Source: Microbacterium arborescens (GTDB lineage Bacteria; Actinomycetota; Actinomycetes; Actinomycetales; Microbacteriaceae). Taken from it: DNA of 64,000 nucleotides. Location of the stretch: positions 806,001-870,000 of the forward strand of contig QNUV01000021.1 in assembly GCA_003339645.1 (NCBI GenBank). Direction: 5' to 3'. Position numbers and translations under genes: made by a program. Under the pieces are notes generated by a model that was not told where the DNA came from, searched no databases, and saw nothing but the letters and a program-made list of their open reading frames with translations. Shown one piece after another: positions 18,188 through 26,662 of the stretch (position 1 is its first letter; each line of letters opens with the position of its first letter).

Positions 18188-18216
18188 ACTCTACGCTCCG
18201 CCTTGCGATGTGTGAA
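18188..18216 (-). promoter_or_regulatory. Predicted promoter of the sugar ABC operon
   Basis: Read on the minus strand: -35 TTCACA (18216-18211), 17-base spacer, -10 TAGAGT (18193-18188). Transcription would begin near 18181, just before the operator, giving a leader of roughly 45-50 bases ahead of the GTG start. Confidence 0.6.
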
Positions 18217-18235
18217 GCATCGCCGCACAGATAGA

Positions 18236-18252
18236 ATGTCCACCGTTGTCAT
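18236..18252 (+). promoter_or_regulatory. Second LacI-type half-palindrome at the regulator gene
   Basis: ATGTCCACCGTTGTCAT shares its right half (CGTTGTCATCG, running to 18254) with the operator at 18160 but has one extra base in the left half. It overlaps a TAGAAT hexamer (18232-18237) and lies 14 bases before the regulator start codon, consistent with autoregulation. Confidence 0.55.
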
Positions 18253-18266
18253 CGGAGGGAGCAGGG

Positions 18267-19274
18267 ATGCCGAATCCGACGCGGTCGACGATTCAGGATG
18301 TCGCCCGGCTCGCAGGGGTGAGCGCGAAAACCGTCTCGCGTGTCTTCCACGGTTCGGACCAGGTGCGTCCGGACACGCGCGAGCGGGTGATGGCCGCCGC
18401 GGAACGTCTGCGATTCCGTCCGAACCGCGTCGCGCGCGATCTGCGCCGCGGCGGGGTGACCAGCACCGTGGGCTTCGTGATCGGCGACATCCAGAACCCG
18501 TTCTACTTCACCGTCGCCGGGGGCATCGAGTACGAGCTGGCGCAGCACGGGTACACGATGCTGCTGGCCACGACGGACGACTCGGCCGAGACCGAGCGCC
18601 GCGTGGTCGACGCGGTCCTGTCACAGGGCGTGCGGGCACTGCTGCTGATCCCCGTCGCGGACGATCAGTCGTACCTCGAGGGCGAGCGCCATTTCGGCAC
18701 GCCGATCGTCGGGGTCGACAGGCCTCTCGAGAACCTGCTGTCCGACACGGTGCTGCTCACCAATCGCGCCGGGATGGCTGAGGCGGTGCGATCGCTGACC
18801 GCCCTCGGACACCGCCGGATCGCGTTCGTCGCGAATCCCGCGTCGGTGCACACAGTGCGGGAGCGATTGGCGGGGTACCGCGACGCGCTCGCGGAGGTGG
18901 GGGTGAGCCCGACCGATCGCTGGCTGAGCCTCGGCGACGACCCGGCGGCGAGCACGCGCGACGCCGTCGTCGAGCTGATGCGTTCGAGTGAGCCGCCGAC
19001 CGCGATCGTGACGGGCAACAACCGGGCGACGACGGCGACCCTGCAGGCGCTGCGCGATCTCGATTCGCCGTGCGCGCTGATCGGCTTCGATGATTTCGAG
19101 CTGGCGGAGATGCTGGGGATCTCTGTCGTCGCGCACGATGCGCACGCGCTCGGCCGAGCCGCAGCGCTGCTCGCGATCGATCGGATCGACCGCCCGACGG
19201 CGCCGCCGCGACGCGTCGAGATCGCGACTTCGCTGGTGCAGCGCGGGTCGGGCGAGCGTCCGCCGCACGGCTGA
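18267..19274 (+). CDS. LacI family transcriptional regulator of the sugar ABC operon
   Basis: 335-residue repressor. N-terminal helix-turn-helix and hinge helix: STIQDVARLAGVSAKTVSRVF (about residues 6-26) and RPNRVARDLRRG near 52. The effector domain follows, with VGFVIGDIQNPFYFTVAGGI. It is divergently transcribed from the XylG-XylH-XylF-like operon, with two palindromic sites in the shared region, so it very likely controls sugar uptake. The ATG at 18267 has GGAGGGAGCAGG in front; upstream in-frame starts lack a site. Confidence 0.94.
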   Translation: MPNPTRSTIQDVARLAGVSAKTVSRVFHGSDQVRPDTRERVMAAAERLRFRPNRVARDLRRGGVTSTVGFVIGDIQNPFYFTVAGGIEYELAQHGYTMLLATTDDSAETERRVVDAVLSQGVRALLLIPVADDQSYLEGERHFGTPIVGVDRPLENLLSDTVLLTNRAGMAEAVRSLTALGHRRIAFVANPASVHTVRERLAGYRDALAEVGVSPTDRWLSLGDDPAASTRDAVVELMRSSEPPTAIVTGNNRATTATLQALRDLDSPCALIGFDDFELAEMLGISVVAHDAHALGRAAALLAIDRIDRPTAPPRRVEIATSLVQRGSGERPPHG

Positions 19275-19299
19275 AACATCGACGGAGTAGCGTTCGCTC

Positions 19300-19932
19300 G
19301 TGATCCCGTTCGAGAACCTGCTGGCGTTCCTGCTCGCGGCTGTCGTCATCATCGTGATCCCCGGGCCGAGCGTGCTGTTCGTCATCGGGCGGTCGATCGC
19401 GTTGGGGCGCCGGGCCGGGGTGCTGAGCGTCATCGGCAATGCCCTCGGCACCGTGCCCGCTGTGATCGCGGTGGCGTTCGGCGTCGGTGCGATCGTCGCG
19501 TCATCGGTCGCGGCGTTCACCGTGATCAAACTCGTGGGCGCCGCCTACCTGGTGTGGTTGGGCGTGCAGGCGATCCGCCATCGCCACGTGCGGGTCGACG
19601 CTCCGGGAGGCGAACGGACCTCGTCGACGCGTCTGCTCACCCAAGGGTTCGTCGTCGGCATGACCAACCCGAAGACGATCGCGTTCTTCGTAGCGGTGCT
19701 GCCGCAGTTCGTCGCCCCCGAAGCTGGTCCGATCTGGATGCAGCTCCTCGCGCTCGGCCTCCTCTTCCAGGTGCTCGCCGTCGTCTGCGACAGTTTGTGG
19801 GCGCTGGCTGCGGGAACGGCCCGCGCCTGGTTCGCCGACTCGCCGCGGCGCATGTCGACGCTCGCGGGAACGGGCGGCGTGATGATGATCGGCCTCGGCG
19901 GCACCCTTGCGTTCGCCGGCTCGAAGAGCTGA
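19300..19932 (+). CDS. LysE/RhtB family exporter
   Basis: 210-residue membrane protein with about six helices. The family signature IPGPSVLFVIGRSIALGRRAG is at residues 20-40 and FVVGMTNPKTIAFFVAVLPQF near 120. These proteins export amino acids such as lysine, threonine or homoserine lactone. The GTG start at 19300 has no Shine-Dalgarno site but lies six bases after TAGCGT (19288-19293), indicating a leaderless mRNA. It is monocistronic, after the LacI gene. The 70-base gap after it shows no hairpin. Confidence 0.9.
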   Translation: MIPFENLLAFLLAAVVIIVIPGPSVLFVIGRSIALGRRAGVLSVIGNALGTVPAVIAVAFGVGAIVASSVAAFTVIKLVGAAYLVWLGVQAIRHRHVRVDAPGGERTSSTRLLTQGFVVGMTNPKTIAFFVAVLPQFVAPEAGPIWMQLLALGLLFQVLAVVCDSLWALAAGTARAWFADSPRRMSTLAGTGGVMMIGLGGTLAFAGSKS

Positions 19933-20002
19933 CCGCATGTCGCACAGGCTGACCGCGGGGGAATTGTCGGTGTCGAACGCGACCGGCTTCAGAGAGCTGG
20001 CG

Positions 20003-21448
20003 TCAAAAGGGTGGTGATTCGGGTGGCGCTACCCGCTCGGTTCGGTCACCCGGTGGCGCGTCGTCGATAGCGCTGGTGTCGCCCGTGTCGATTGTGAAGC
20101 ACACCGCCGGTGTCGGTACGTCTTCGCGGTAGACCCGCCCGAGGGGTGAGGTCCATTCGAGGACCCCGCCGCCGAGCTGCCGGACTTCCCACTTGGTGAA
20201 TTGCTTCATCGAGTGGTGTCGTTGGCAGAGGTGGGCGAGGTTGAAGATGTGGGTGTGCCCGCCGAGGGCGTGATCGACGGTGTGGTCGAGTTCGCAGCGG
20301 ATCGCGGCCCGGCGGCATCCCGGGAACCGGCAGTGCTGGTCCCGGGCCATCAGGAGTTTCTTCATCGCCGCGGTGGGCCGGTACGTGTCGATCTCCACGG
20401 GGGTGCGGGTGACCGGGTCGATGAACAGGCGGTCCCATTCGCTGACCCGCCCCGCGAGCTGTCGTGCTGTTTCGGCGTCGATGAGCCCGGCCCCGACGGT
20501 TTCGGCGGGGTGCTCATCTGTGCCTGTCAGGGTCTCGGCGGTCACGGCGACCTGCACCCGTGCGCGGATCGCGCCGAGCCCACCGGCCCGGTCGGTCCCG
20601 TAGGTCGGATCGACCACCTGCGCCCCGCCGAGGACGAGGTCGCTGAGGATGTCGGCGCGCAGTTGGTCCATCGTCCGGACATCCGGTGCGGCGTCCGCAT
20701 CGACACTCGCGCCCGCGCCATCCGCATCGACACTCGCGCCCGCGGCATCCAGCCCCTCAGCGCTCGGCCCTGCCACGGCGCCGGCCGCCTCCACTCGGGC
20801 GTCCTTCACGGACTGTCCCATCTGCGTAAGCCGGTCGAGGATTCCGGCGGCGATGACGGTGGGGAGGGTGGCGATGAGGTCCGACATCCCGTCCGCACCG
20901 TGCGATACCCGCACGCACCTGCTCGCGGCGGCTTCTCGGTGCCGATCGGTGAAGGTGCGTTCGTGCAGTTGCTCGGCCAGGGCCCGCAGAGCCGGTTTCA
21001 CCCGCGTCGCGATATCCCGCTCACAGACCGCGATCGCGGCGATCTCGAACTCGCCCCGCACCTCGTCGGGCAGCCCGGTTCCCGCTTTGACGACCACCTC
21101 GATATGGTCGCGGGTGATCCGCCGCTGCTCCCACGCCGCGAACACGGTCGGGTAGTCGTCGACGACCGTCAGCGCATGGTCGATGTCGGCCTGCAGGCGC
21201 CGGTCGGTCCGCCGGGCCAGGCCCGCCGCTTCGGCCGCGACCGACCGCAGCTCCATGTCCGACGCCATCCCGCGAACCCCATCACGCTGGGCCTCACGAA
21301 GCGCCGACCGCCCGAGCTCGGCCAGAGCCCGCACCGACGCGACCTCCGCGTCATGCACCAGCGCGAGCGCCTCGCTGTACGCCGCGATCGCGTGGGCGTG
21401 CGGCGAGACCTCGCCGCCGTCCGGACCACCGCTTCGGTTCGTTGCCAT
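20003..21448 (-). CDS. DUF222/HNH endonuclease (13E12-repeat type) protein
   Basis: 481-residue protein: an N-terminal helical DUF222 region (about residues 30-360), with an Ala/Asp low-complexity insert near 225-250 (ASVDADGAGASVDADAA), and a C-terminal HNH nuclease motif. The HNH part reads CRFPGCRRAAIRCELDHTVD then HLCQRHHSMK (about residues 383-430), with zinc-type cysteines. Such genes occur in many copies in actinobacteria, including inside mobile elements, but their role is unknown. The start lies six bases after CACAAT on the minus strand. No mobile element borders it here. Confidence 0.9.
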   Translation of the reverse strand: MATNRSGGPDGGEVSPHAHAIAAYSEALALVHDAEVASVRALAELGRSALREAQRDGVRGMASDMELRSVAAEAAGLARRTDRRLQADIDHALTVVDDYPTVFAAWEQRRITRDHIEVVVKAGTGLPDEVRGEFEIAAIAVCERDIATRVKPALRALAEQLHERTFTDRHREAAASRCVRVSHGADGMSDLIATLPTVIAAGILDRLTQMGQSVKDARVEAAGAVAGPSAEGLDAAGASVDADGAGASVDADAAPDVRTMDQLRADILSDLVLGGAQVVDPTYGTDRAGGLGAIRARVQVAVTAETLTGTDEHPAETVGAGLIDAETARQLAGRVSEWDRLFIDPVTRTPVEIDTYRPTAAMKKLLMARDQHCRFPGCRRAAIRCELDHTVDHALGGHTHIFNLAHLCQRHHSMKQFTKWEVRQLGGGVLEWTSPLGRVYREDVPTPAVCFTIDTGDTSAIDDAPPGDRTERVAPPESPPF

Positions 21449-21577
21449 GTTCCCATTGTGGCAGCAGGGTCAGACATTGTGGTCGAACAAAGATACGAAG
21501 GATGGGAACTCGCCCGAACCTCCACGTGGGGAGGAAGCCCCGGGAAGCGCGAACGCCCCGGACAGCGACCGCCCTCG

Positions 21578-22318
21578 TCAGGGAACTCGCACGCCGGTGA
21601 AGTTCGTCCGCTGCCGCAGCTCGAATCCGAGCTTCTCGTACCCGGCGATCGCATTCACGTTCGACGCCGCGGCGTGCATCATCGCGCGGCCGCCCCGCTG
21701 CCGGATGTGGAAAGCGACATCCAGCACCAGCCGAGACGCCAGCCCCTGCCGCCGGTACGCCTCGTCGGTAGCGACAGCGCTGATCTCGGTCCACTCGCCC
21801 GGCTGCAGCCGCTCCCCGGCCATCGCGATCAGCCGGCCGTCACGCCGGATGCCGATGTACCGGCCGAGCAGGTAGGTGCGCGGGCGGAAGGGGCCGGGCC
21901 GATTGCGCTCGACGAGCGCGAGCATGTCGGCGACATCCGCCTCACCGAGCTCGACCGCCTCGTCGTCCGGCCTCGGGCGGAGGCGATCCGTCTCGACGAG
22001 CTGCACGCCTGCGCCGCCGAACGTACGGACCCAGCCCTCCGGCAGTTCCGGCGCAGAGGCAGCGACGCCCGCGGCATCCGCACGGTCGGGCGTGCTGATG
22101 CTGAACTCGTTGCCCGACCCCACCACGGTCGCGAGCGAGTCCCACACCGCGGGGTCGTCCCACGTGCGCACGCCCACGAAGCCGGCCACGTCGTCGGGGT
22201 ACCGGCGGACGAGGTCGTCGCCGATGGCGAGGTGCGCATGCACCCCGGTCAGCGAGTGCCACGCGGCGTTGTCGCGGACGTCGGAGACTCCCAGAGCAGG
22301 AGGGGTGGTGATGGTCAT
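21578..22318 (-). CDS. GNAT family N-acetyltransferase
   Basis: 246-residue protein. The N-terminal 100 residues are a family-specific lead-in. The GNAT fold covers about residues 105-240 with AVATDEAYRRQGLASRLVLD as acetyl-CoA loop and GYEKLGFELRQRTNFTG at the end, a pattern of the FR47-like/GNAT group. Substrate unknown. The ATG at 22318 has GAGAGGACG upstream. The 129-base gap to the DUF222 gene start carries that gene's promoter region and two similar words (CATTGTGG at 21473 and 21454), not otherwise explained. Confidence 0.88.
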   Translation of the reverse strand: MTITTPPALGVSDVRDNAAWHSLTGVHAHLAIGDDLVRRYPDDVAGFVGVRTWDDPAVWDSLATVVGSGNEFSISTPDRADAAGVAASAPELPEGWVRTFGGAGVQLVETDRLRPRPDDEAVELGEADVADMLALVERNRPGPFRPRTYLLGRYIGIRRDGRLIAMAGERLQPGEWTEISAVATDEAYRRQGLASRLVLDVAFHIRQRGGRAMMHAAASNVNAIAGYEKLGFELRQRTNFTGVRVP

Positions 22319-22463
22319 CGGATTCGTCCTCTCGCGCGCGCCGCGTGGTGCCTTCGTCGCGGTCGCCGAGGAACGCAACGCACGGGAGCGCAGATCCATG
22401 CCCGCGGATGCCGCACCGCGACGCTAGCCGTGACCGGACGCGACATCCCGGACCGCCGCCACA

Positions 22464-22495
22464 TACGTTCACGTACGGCGGGCGAGCGATAGTGT
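22464..22495 (+). promoter_or_regulatory. Leaderless promoter with small palindrome before the Pr6Pr gene
   Basis: TAGTGT (22490-22495) ends six bases before the GTG at 22502. A palindrome TACGTTCACGTA (22464-22475) covers the expected -35 position and could be an operator. The remaining gap back to 22319 shows nothing else. Confidence 0.5.
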
Positions 22496-22501
22496 GCCCT
22501 C

Positions 22502-23248
22502 GTGCAGAGCTCGAGGCAGGCGACGGTGTGGTCCGTTCTGCGGCTGGCGATGGCCGTCGTCATCCTGGCCGCCGTCATCACCCAGCTGACCGTGTCACTG
22601 ACCCGAACCGCCGAGACCGGCGGCGACGTCGCGACAGTGTTCGCGAACTTCTTCAGCTTCTTCACGATCCTCTCGAACGTCATCGCGGCGGTGGTCCTTG
22701 CGACGGCGGGCGCCCGAGCGCTGATGCGGCCCGCCGAGGCCGCCGGCTCACTCGGGCTCTCCGCCGCGCTCACCTGCGCCACGGCGTACATGGTCATCAC
22801 CGGAATCGTCTACAACGCACTCCTGCGCGGGATCACGCTCCCGCAGGGATCCGAGCCGGTGCCGTGGTCGAACGAGGTGCTGCACCTGATCGGCCCGATC
22901 TTCCTCGTGCTCGACCTGCTGATCGGAACCCGGCGCCGCGCCCTCCGCTGGCAGGTCGTCTGGGTCGTAGTCGCGTTCCCGCTGCTGTGGGTGGCCTACA
23001 CGCTCGTCCGAGGCCCGCTCGTCACGAACCCCACGACGGGCGAGCCGTACTGGTACCCGTACCCGTTCCTGAATCCGAATGGCCCCGGCGGATGGGGGTC
23101 GGTCACGGCGTACGTCGTCGTCATCGCGATCGGCTTCGTCGCCGTCGGCTTCGGAGCGGTGTGGGTCACCCGCCGCCGCGGCCGCGCCGTGCCGACGAAG
23201 GCCACCACGGCAGAGGCCGCCGCGACGGAAATCACCGCGACAGAGTGA
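22502..23248 (+). CDS. Pr6Pr family membrane protein
   Basis: 248-residue integral membrane protein with about six helices and no known catalytic motif. Features typical of the family: NFFSFFTILSNVIAAV near residue 55, LHLIGPIFLVLDLLIG near 128, and YPYPFLNPNGPGGWGSV near 185. Function is unknown. The C-terminal tail is Ala/Thr rich. GTG start, apparently leaderless. Its last 17 bases overlap the end of the convergent methionine aminopeptidase gene. Confidence 0.85.
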   Translation: MQSSRQATVWSVLRLAMAVVILAAVITQLTVSLTRTAETGGDVATVFANFFSFFTILSNVIAAVVLATAGARALMRPAEAAGSLGLSAALTCATAYMVITGIVYNALLRGITLPQGSEPVPWSNEVLHLIGPIFLVLDLLIGTRRRALRWQVVWVVVAFPLLWVAYTLVRGPLVTNPTTGEPYWYPYPFLNPNGPGGWGSVTAYVVVIAIGFVAVGFGAVWVTRRRGRAVPTKATTAEAAATEITATE

Positions 23249-24002
23249 GGATCTCGGCCGCTCCGTCGGTGATGGCGATCGTGTGCTCGGTGTGGGCGGT
23301 GAGGCATCCGGTCGAGCTGCGGAGCGTCCACCCGTCCGCGTCGGTCACGAGCACATTCGTGTCTTCCATGACCCACGGCTCGATCGCGATGAGCAGCCCG
23401 GGCCGCAGGATGTAGCCGCGCCCCGGCCGCCCGGTATTCGGGATGTGGAGGTCGCCGTGCATCACCGTCCCGATGCTGTGACCACCGAACTCGGTGTTGA
23501 TGGAGTATCCGGCACCGGAGAGCACATTGCCGATCGCGCGCGAGATATCGCCCACCCGGTTGCCCGCGCGTGCGACCTCGATGCCCGCCGCCAGGGCGCG
23601 CTCGGTCGCGTCGATGAGGGCCGCCGCCCCCTCGGGACGTTTGCGCCCGACGATGAAGCTGATCGCGGCGTCGGCAGCGAGGCCGTCTTTGATGACCGCG
23701 AGATCGAGCGTCAGGAGGTCGCCATCGGCGAGACGGTAGTCATGCGGCATCCCGTGCAGCACCGCGTCATTGACGGCGGTGCAGATGTAGTGCCCGAAGG
23801 GTCCCCGCCCGAACGACGGCGCATAGTCGACGTAACAGGACGTCGCTCCGTTGTCGGCGATGAGCTCGCGCGTCCACTCGTCGATCTCGAGCAGGTTCGT
23901 GCCCACCTGCACCCGCGAGCGCAGGTCGCGAAGGATGCCGCCGACGATGGCTCCCGTCTCGCGGGCGCGGTCGACCTCGGGCGGTGTGAAGATCTCGATC
24001 AT
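23232..24002 (-). CDS. map: Type I methionine aminopeptidase
   Basis: 256-residue enzyme that removes the initiator methionine from new proteins. Metal ligands of the pita-bread fold are visible: TLDLAVIKDGLAADAAISF (two Asp), HSIG with GTVMHGDLHIPN (His), IEPWVM (Glu) and HTEHTIAITD (Glu). The ATG follows GGAGCGCATC. It is divergent from a small XRE regulator across a 55-base gap that holds a palindrome, so this copy may be a regulated second Map rather than the housekeeping one, which usually lies beside ribosomal protein genes. Confidence 0.93.
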   Translation of the reverse strand: MIEIFTPPEVDRARETGAIVGGILRDLRSRVQVGTNLLEIDEWTRELIADNGATSCYVDYAPSFGRGPFGHYICTAVNDAVLHGMPHDYRLADGDLLTLDLAVIKDGLAADAAISFIVGRKRPEGAAALIDATERALAAGIEVARAGNRVGDISRAIGNVLSGAGYSINTEFGGHSIGTVMHGDLHIPNTGRPGRGYILRPGLLIAIEPWVMEDTNVLVTDADGWTLRSSTGCLTAHTEHTIAITDGAAEILTLSR

Positions 24003-24013
24003 GATGCGCTCCT

Positions 24014-24031
24014 CCGGTATAAAAATACCGG
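24014..24031. promoter_or_regulatory. AT-rich palindrome between map and XRE regulator
   Basis: CCGGTATAAAAATACCGG has 7-bp perfect arms around AAAA. A third half-site ATACCG follows at 24040-24045. TATAGT on the minus strand (24041-24036) can serve as -10 for map. The site covers the divergent control region and is the only AT-rich stretch nearby, so it is a likely operator of the XRE protein. Confidence 0.65.
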
Positions 24032-24057
24032 TCAAACTATACCGATACGATGAGCGC

Positions 24058-24327
24058 ATGATGGTTCGTCGAGCTCTCACCCCCGAAGCCGTCGAGCGCG
24101 GCCGGCGTCTGGGCGCCCACCTCCGGCGAGCGCGCGGCGACCGGTCGATCGCCGAGGTCGCGGCAGCCGCGGGGGTGTCTCCCGAGACGCTGCGCAAGAT
24201 CGAGACGGGGCGGCTGGCGACCCCGTCGTTCGCGACCGTCGCCGCCGTCGCCGCGAGCCTCGGCCTATCGCTCGACGCACTGGCCGCCGAGGCGCTGCTC
24301 GCAGACATCACCCCTGCCACGATCTGA
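24058..24327 (+). CDS. Small XRE family transcriptional regulator
   Basis: 89-residue protein that is little more than one HTH_3 domain: RRLGAHLRRARGDRSIAEVA, AAAGVSPETLRKIETGRLAT and PSFATVAAVAASLGLSLDAL form the five helices. The start is ATG at 24058 or the next codon ATG at 24061; an ATG at 24050 is out of frame. It is divergent from map with a palindromic site between them. Such a pair suggests autoregulation and control of map. The 64 bases after it are empty. Confidence 0.88.
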   Translation: MMVRRALTPEAVERGRRLGAHLRRARGDRSIAEVAAAAGVSPETLRKIETGRLATPSFATVAAVAASLGLSLDALAAEALLADITPATI

Positions 24328-24391
24328 TCGGTGACCGCCGGCGGCCGGCCCCACCTCGTCGAGGAGAAGCCGGACGCCCGGGCGGGGCGGC

Positions 24392-24883
24392 TCAGGCGCC
24401 GTCGCGCAGATCGCGGAAGAAGGCGTCGACGTTGTTCCGGAGCGTCGCGATGCGACGATCGCGCGCCGCTGCGGCGTCGAACCCGAGGTAGGGCGGCGGG
24501 TCGAGCCGCCGGACGTTCCGCGAGCACTCGAATCCCGAGCACAGGAGCGTCCCGACGGTGTTTCCGGCACGACCGGCCTTGCCCGCCCGCTTCGCGGCGA
24601 AGAAGACCACCTCGTTGGGGAGGGTGACGTCGCAGCACCACGAGCACTGCGGACGGGTGCGCGTGGCCTGGTCGGCCTGACGCAGCTGCAGGCCGACGGC
24701 CTCGCCGTCGACCTCGGCGACGATGAACCCGAGCAGCGGAGTCTTGGGGTCGCGCCATCCGTAGTAGTCACGGGTGGACCAGTCGAGGTCCCCGAGATCG
24801 GCGGGGACGACGAGCGAATTGCGCTCGCGGAGCGAGACGTTGATGAACGAGGAGCGGATGGCTTTCGCGGTGAGGGCGAACAT
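24392..24883 (-). CDS. FBP domain protein (FusB-like, EF-G-binding treble clef zinc finger)
   Basis: 163-residue protein. The start motif FALTAKAIRSSFINVSLRER and the cysteine set CSWCC (about residues 92-96) with CSGFEC (about 126-131) match the C-terminal treble-clef domain of FusB/FBP proteins, which bind elongation factor G and release it from stalled ribosomes. The N-terminal half of classical FusB is absent, as in actinobacterial short forms. AGGACC precedes the ATG at 24883. A role in fusidic-acid tolerance or ribosome recycling is possible but not shown. Confidence 0.8.
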   Translation of the reverse strand: MFALTAKAIRSSFINVSLRERNSLVVPADLGDLDWSTRDYYGWRDPKTPLLGFIVAEVDGEAVGLQLRQADQATRTRPQCSWCCDVTLPNEVVFFAAKRAGKAGRAGNTVGTLLCSGFECSRNVRRLDPPPYLGFDAAAARDRRIATLRNNVDAFFRDLRDGA

Positions 24884-25204
24884 GAAGGGGTCCTGTCTGA
24901 GTACACGTTCGCGCACCACCGTCGCGCCGGCGCCCGGAACGGGCTGCGAGCGGACGGTCGTGAGCGGATCATCCCGGAACGACGGAGCCGTCGCCCGGGA
25001 CCGGGAGAGTGCATCGCGGACGAGAGTCGACGCGACGCGCGCCGGATCAACCGGCGAGGAGGACGAAGGATGCCGCGCCTGTGCCGCCGGCGCTGAGCGC
25101 GCCGGAGACCCCCTCACGCCCAGAGGGCATCGGCAGGCGGGCGGCACTCACGCGTCCAGGCTACTCCCTGCCCGCCCGGCCGTCACCGGCGATAGCATCC
25201 CCCC
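24884..25204. other. 321-base gap between divergent genes
   Basis: This stretch should hold the promoter of the FBP gene (minus) and that of the membrane protein gene (plus). The latter is visible as TAGCAT (25193-25198), six bases before the GTG at 25205. Open frames here are only shadows of high GC. I see no hairpin, repeat or small gene with a ribosome site. Confidence 0.5.
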
Positions 25205-25888
25205 GTGACGACGAACGATCGGGGACGGCGCCTCGTCGAACGAGCCGGGGCCCGCCTGGAGGAGCATCATCCGTCGTTCGTGACCTCCCACCCCACGGCC
25301 CTCGGCCTGCTGTGGATGATCACCGTGGTCGCCCTGCTCGTGATCTGCGATCTGCTGGGCGGCCCGCACTGGCTGCGCGCGACCCTGACCCTCACCGCAG
25401 CACTGCCCCCGCTCGTGGCGACGCTCATCGTCCTGTCGCAGACACCGAGGTCGCACCTGGAGTACGAGCCGTCGATCCTGACCCACTTCTTCGCGCGGTT
25501 CCTCGCGCTCTTCAGCGCCTTCGTGTTCTGGCTGGGCTCGGTCGTGATCGGCGGAGCGATCGCCGTGCAGCTCGCCGACGAGAGCGGCACGAACATCGAG
25601 ACCGCCTGGCTCGTCGCCGGCGACCTCTTCGCCCGCATCGTGCCTCCGGTGACCGTGCTGCTCTACTGCGTGCTGATCATCCGCTACGCGAGCTACCTCG
25701 TGCGTTTGCGCGGCTGGTCGGCCGTGCCTACGCGTCACCGCATCCCGGAGCATTTCCTGGCCGAGGCGCCGCGCACCCGGCAGATCGTGATCGGTCTCGC
25801 CCATCCGGGCCTCCTGCTGGCCTCGGGCCTGCTGTCGACGCTCGTCGCGACCGCGCTCACGCTGCGTGCGGAGGCGCTGCTCTCCTGA
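25205..25888 (+). CDS. Uncharacterised four-helix membrane protein
   Basis: 227-residue protein with about four to five hydrophobic helices: residues 33-50, 59-80, 95-118, 139-160 and 195-212. The cytoplasmic loop before the last helix is basic (RLRGWSAVPTRHRIPEHFL). No catalytic motif is recognised and I cannot place it in a named family. GTG start at 25205, six bases after TAGCAT, hence probably leaderless. The next gene on the same strand follows after 81 bases with its own promoter-like hexamer. Confidence 0.7.
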   Translation: MTTNDRGRRLVERAGARLEEHHPSFVTSHPTALGLLWMITVVALLVICDLLGGPHWLRATLTLTAALPPLVATLIVLSQTPRSHLEYEPSILTHFFARFLALFSAFVFWLGSVVIGGAIAVQLADESGTNIETAWLVAGDLFARIVPPVTVLLYCVLIIRYASYLVRLRGWSAVPTRHRIPEHFLAEAPRTRQIVIGLAHPGLLLASGLLSTLVATALTLRAEALLS

Positions 25889-25969
25889 GGCGGGAATACA
25901 CCGCGCGGACGATGCGACTCAGCCTGCGAGCGGATGCCGCGCCGCGGCGCGCTTCCTAGCGTTGCTGAA

Positions 25970-26662
25970 GTGAGCACCGTCATCCCTCGATCGTCGATAC
26001 TCCCCCTGTCCGCTGTCGCGGTCATCGCCGCGGCGGCGCTGCTCATCCCGTGGTGGGGCGTGAGCCTGAGTGTCCAGGTCACGCGCCGGGCGATGAACGC
26101 GGGACTCGCGCTTCCGGCGACCGCGTACCTGTCGGACGTGTTCCTGTCTCTTCTCGCCGTCGGAACGGTCGTCGCGTTGGCCGTCACGCTCCGCCGCGGC
26201 CCGCGGCGCCGCATCCTCTCGATCGCCGCAGCGGGCGGAGTGGTCATCGCCTACGCGACGAGCGAAATGGTCAAGGTGGCTCTGATGCAGGCCCGTCCGT
26301 GCACCCGCTGGACCGCGCTGACCGCGTGTGACGCGACGGGCTACTCCTTTCCCTCGAACCACTCGGTTCTGGCGATGGGCGCGGTCTGGGTCATCGCCGT
26401 CGCGGTGCACCGGGCGTGGGCGACCTGGACGGCTGTCGCAGCGGCGCTCATCGTGCTGTCGGGCCGGCTGTTCGAAGGTGCGCACTACCTGCACGATGTC
26501 GCGGCCGGGACTCTGCTCGGTCTCGCCGTGCCCGCGCTGCTGACGGCGATCGCGGTCGCCGCGACGCGAGAACCGCGGTCGGCGGGGGTCTCGCCGGCGT
26601 CGGCGCTCAGTCGATCGCCGCGCGGACCAGATCCCGCACGCGACGCTCGACCTCGGGAGTGA
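25970..26662 (+). CDS. PAP2 family membrane phosphatase
   Basis: 230-residue lipid phosphatase-like protein with about five to six helices. The three catalytic signatures are present: K-x6-RP in KVALMQARPCTRW (near residue 97), PSNHS in place of PSGH (near 122), and R-x5-H-x3-D in GRLFEGAHYLHD (near 164). It likely dephosphorylates undecaprenyl or phosphatidyl substrates outside the membrane. The GTG at 25970 lies seven bases after TAGCGT (25957-25962), supporting this start over an ATG 36 bases upstream. The 3' end overlaps the convergent DUF1801 gene by 56 bases, so the last 18 or so residues are unusual. Confidence 0.85.
   Translation: MSTVIPRSSILPLSAVAVIAAAALLIPWWGVSLSVQVTRRAMNAGLALPATAYLSDVFLSLLAVGTVVALAVTLRRGPRRRILSIAAAGGVVIAYATSEMVKVALMQARPCTRWTALTACDATGYSFPSNHSVLAMGAVWVIAVAVHRAWATWTAVAAALIVLSGRLFEGAHYLHDVAAGTLLGLAVPALLTAIAVAATREPRSAGVSPASALSRSPRGPDPARDARPRE

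Noticed and set aside
20003-21448. HNH endonuclease as sign of a prophage or intein.
   Set aside because: No integrase, capsid or terminase gene, att-like repeat or tRNA nearby; DUF222/HNH genes are scattered in actinobacterial chromosomes.
23232-24758. Methionine aminopeptidase with a 250-residue N-terminal extension.
   Set aside because: The extension runs through the XRE and FBP genes in another frame; ATG 24002 has a ribosome site and begins the family sequence.
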